This document shows positions 54,676 to 54,991 of a stretch of 54,991 bases of DNA, piece by piece. Location: NCBI RefSeq assembly GCF_018853445.1, contig NZ_JABELD010000002.1, positions 1 to 54,991 of the forward strand, written 5' to 3'. Position numbers and translations under genes: made by a program. The stretch comes from Acidithiobacillus concretivorus (GTDB taxonomy: Bacteria > Pseudomonadota > Gammaproteobacteria > Acidithiobacillales > Acidithiobacillaceae). Each line of letters starts with the position of its first letter. Within the stretch, counting starts at the first letter, position 1. The notes beneath the pieces were generated by a model that was not told where the DNA came from, made no database searches, and was given only the letters and a program-made list of their open reading frames with translations.

Positions 54676-54991
54676 TCAAGAACTTTTCGCCGCGATCCCA
54701 ATATCACTCACCCCCGCCTTCTGGCAGCGGTCCATGACATGAATGAAATCCTGAAAGGGCACGCCCTTGTCAGCGGCAATGGTGATCTGGGTCTTGCCGG
54801 GGTCACCATCGCTGGCGAGCATTTTCTCCAGACCATCCAGGTCGTAGTGATGGCCCTTCACATTCACTGACCCATCTTTGTTGATGTTGATGGTGAAATG
54901 CGGGCGCGGCAGACTCTGGGCTTCACTGGAAGTGGGCAACTGCAAATTGAGGCCCTTGTCGGGAATCATCTGCAGAGTGATCATGATGAAA
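54676..54991 (-). CDS. exbD: ExbD/TolR-family biopolymer transporter, N-terminally cut
   Basis: The frame is open to the right end of the window, so the N terminus and membrane helix lie outside. The visible 104 residues show the end of the TM (FIMITLQMIP) and the periplasmic ExbD domain with FTININKDGSVNVKG, TQITIAADKGVPFQDFIHVMD and AGVSDIGIA. It supplies the ExbB/ExbD motor for the neighbouring TonB. It lies 42 bp before the receptor gene, probably cotranscribed. Confidence 0.9.
   Translation of the reverse strand, partial: FIMITLQMIPDKGLNLQLPTSSEAQSLPRPHFTININKDGSVNVKGHHYDLDGLEKMLASDGDPGKTQITIAADKGVPFQDFIHVMDRCQKAGVSDIGIAAKSS

Overview
The window looks like the chromosome of an acidophilic gammaproteobacterium-like chemolithotroph, most probably Acidithiobacillus or a close relative. 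This is inferred from gene content and protein style, not from a search. Housekeeping genes (gltB-gltD-hemE, ilvA, purH-purD-tsaC, hemF-pyrD) flank two accessory regions: an exopolysaccharide/O-antigen locus (about 9-28.6 kb) and a phosphate-scavenging and envelope region (about 35.9-55 kb). No tRNA, rRNA, CRISPR array or insertion sequence was seen.

1-8.75 kb: the 3' end of gltB, then gltD and hemE, ends at a large bidirectional hairpin. Facing it is an olsB-olsA pair for phosphorus-free ornithine lipids, whose promoter carries four 11-bp-phased Pho-box heptamers. A rightward set follows with four-base overlaps: a Bfd-like [2Fe-2S] protein, a YheT hydrolase, a ModE-N regulator and ilvA, then a convergent truncated haemoglobin.

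8.9-28.6 kb: a Wzx/Wzy-type polysaccharide locus. PAP2 phosphatase, Wza-like exporter, Wzc-like tyrosine autokinase and a PHP-type tyrosine phosphatase run rightward. Leftward lie a TPR-containing ligase/polymerase, a BrnTA toxin-antitoxin module, a visibly AT-rich block of glycosyltransferases with a second polymerase-like protein, the flippase, a GC-rich nucleotidyltransferase/Uma2/EPS-MarR trio and a Wzz protein. The initiating WbaP-type glycosylphosphotransferase closes the locus, rightward.

28.6-35.9 kb: a TacAT-like module with a perfect 34-bp palindrome; purH-purD-tsaC behind a sigma70 promoter and an attenuator-like leader; VapBC; hemF-pyrD.

35.9-55 kb: a missed 42-residue lipoprotein, then a 363-bp region (36091-36453) with Pho boxes in both orientations. 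Rightward: Sel1 protein, phosphocholine-type phospholipase C, a TolC/adaptor/RND pump, and two DUF3857-transglutaminase proteins, the second with its catalytic Cys replaced by Ser. Leftward toward them: ExbD (cut by the window end), TonB-dependent receptor, TonB, RNase T2 and a second phospholipase C/phosphatase. With the Pho-boxed ornithine-lipid genes this reads as a phosphate-starvation programme: replace phospholipids, degrade external phospholipid and RNA, and import a product through a dedicated TonB system.
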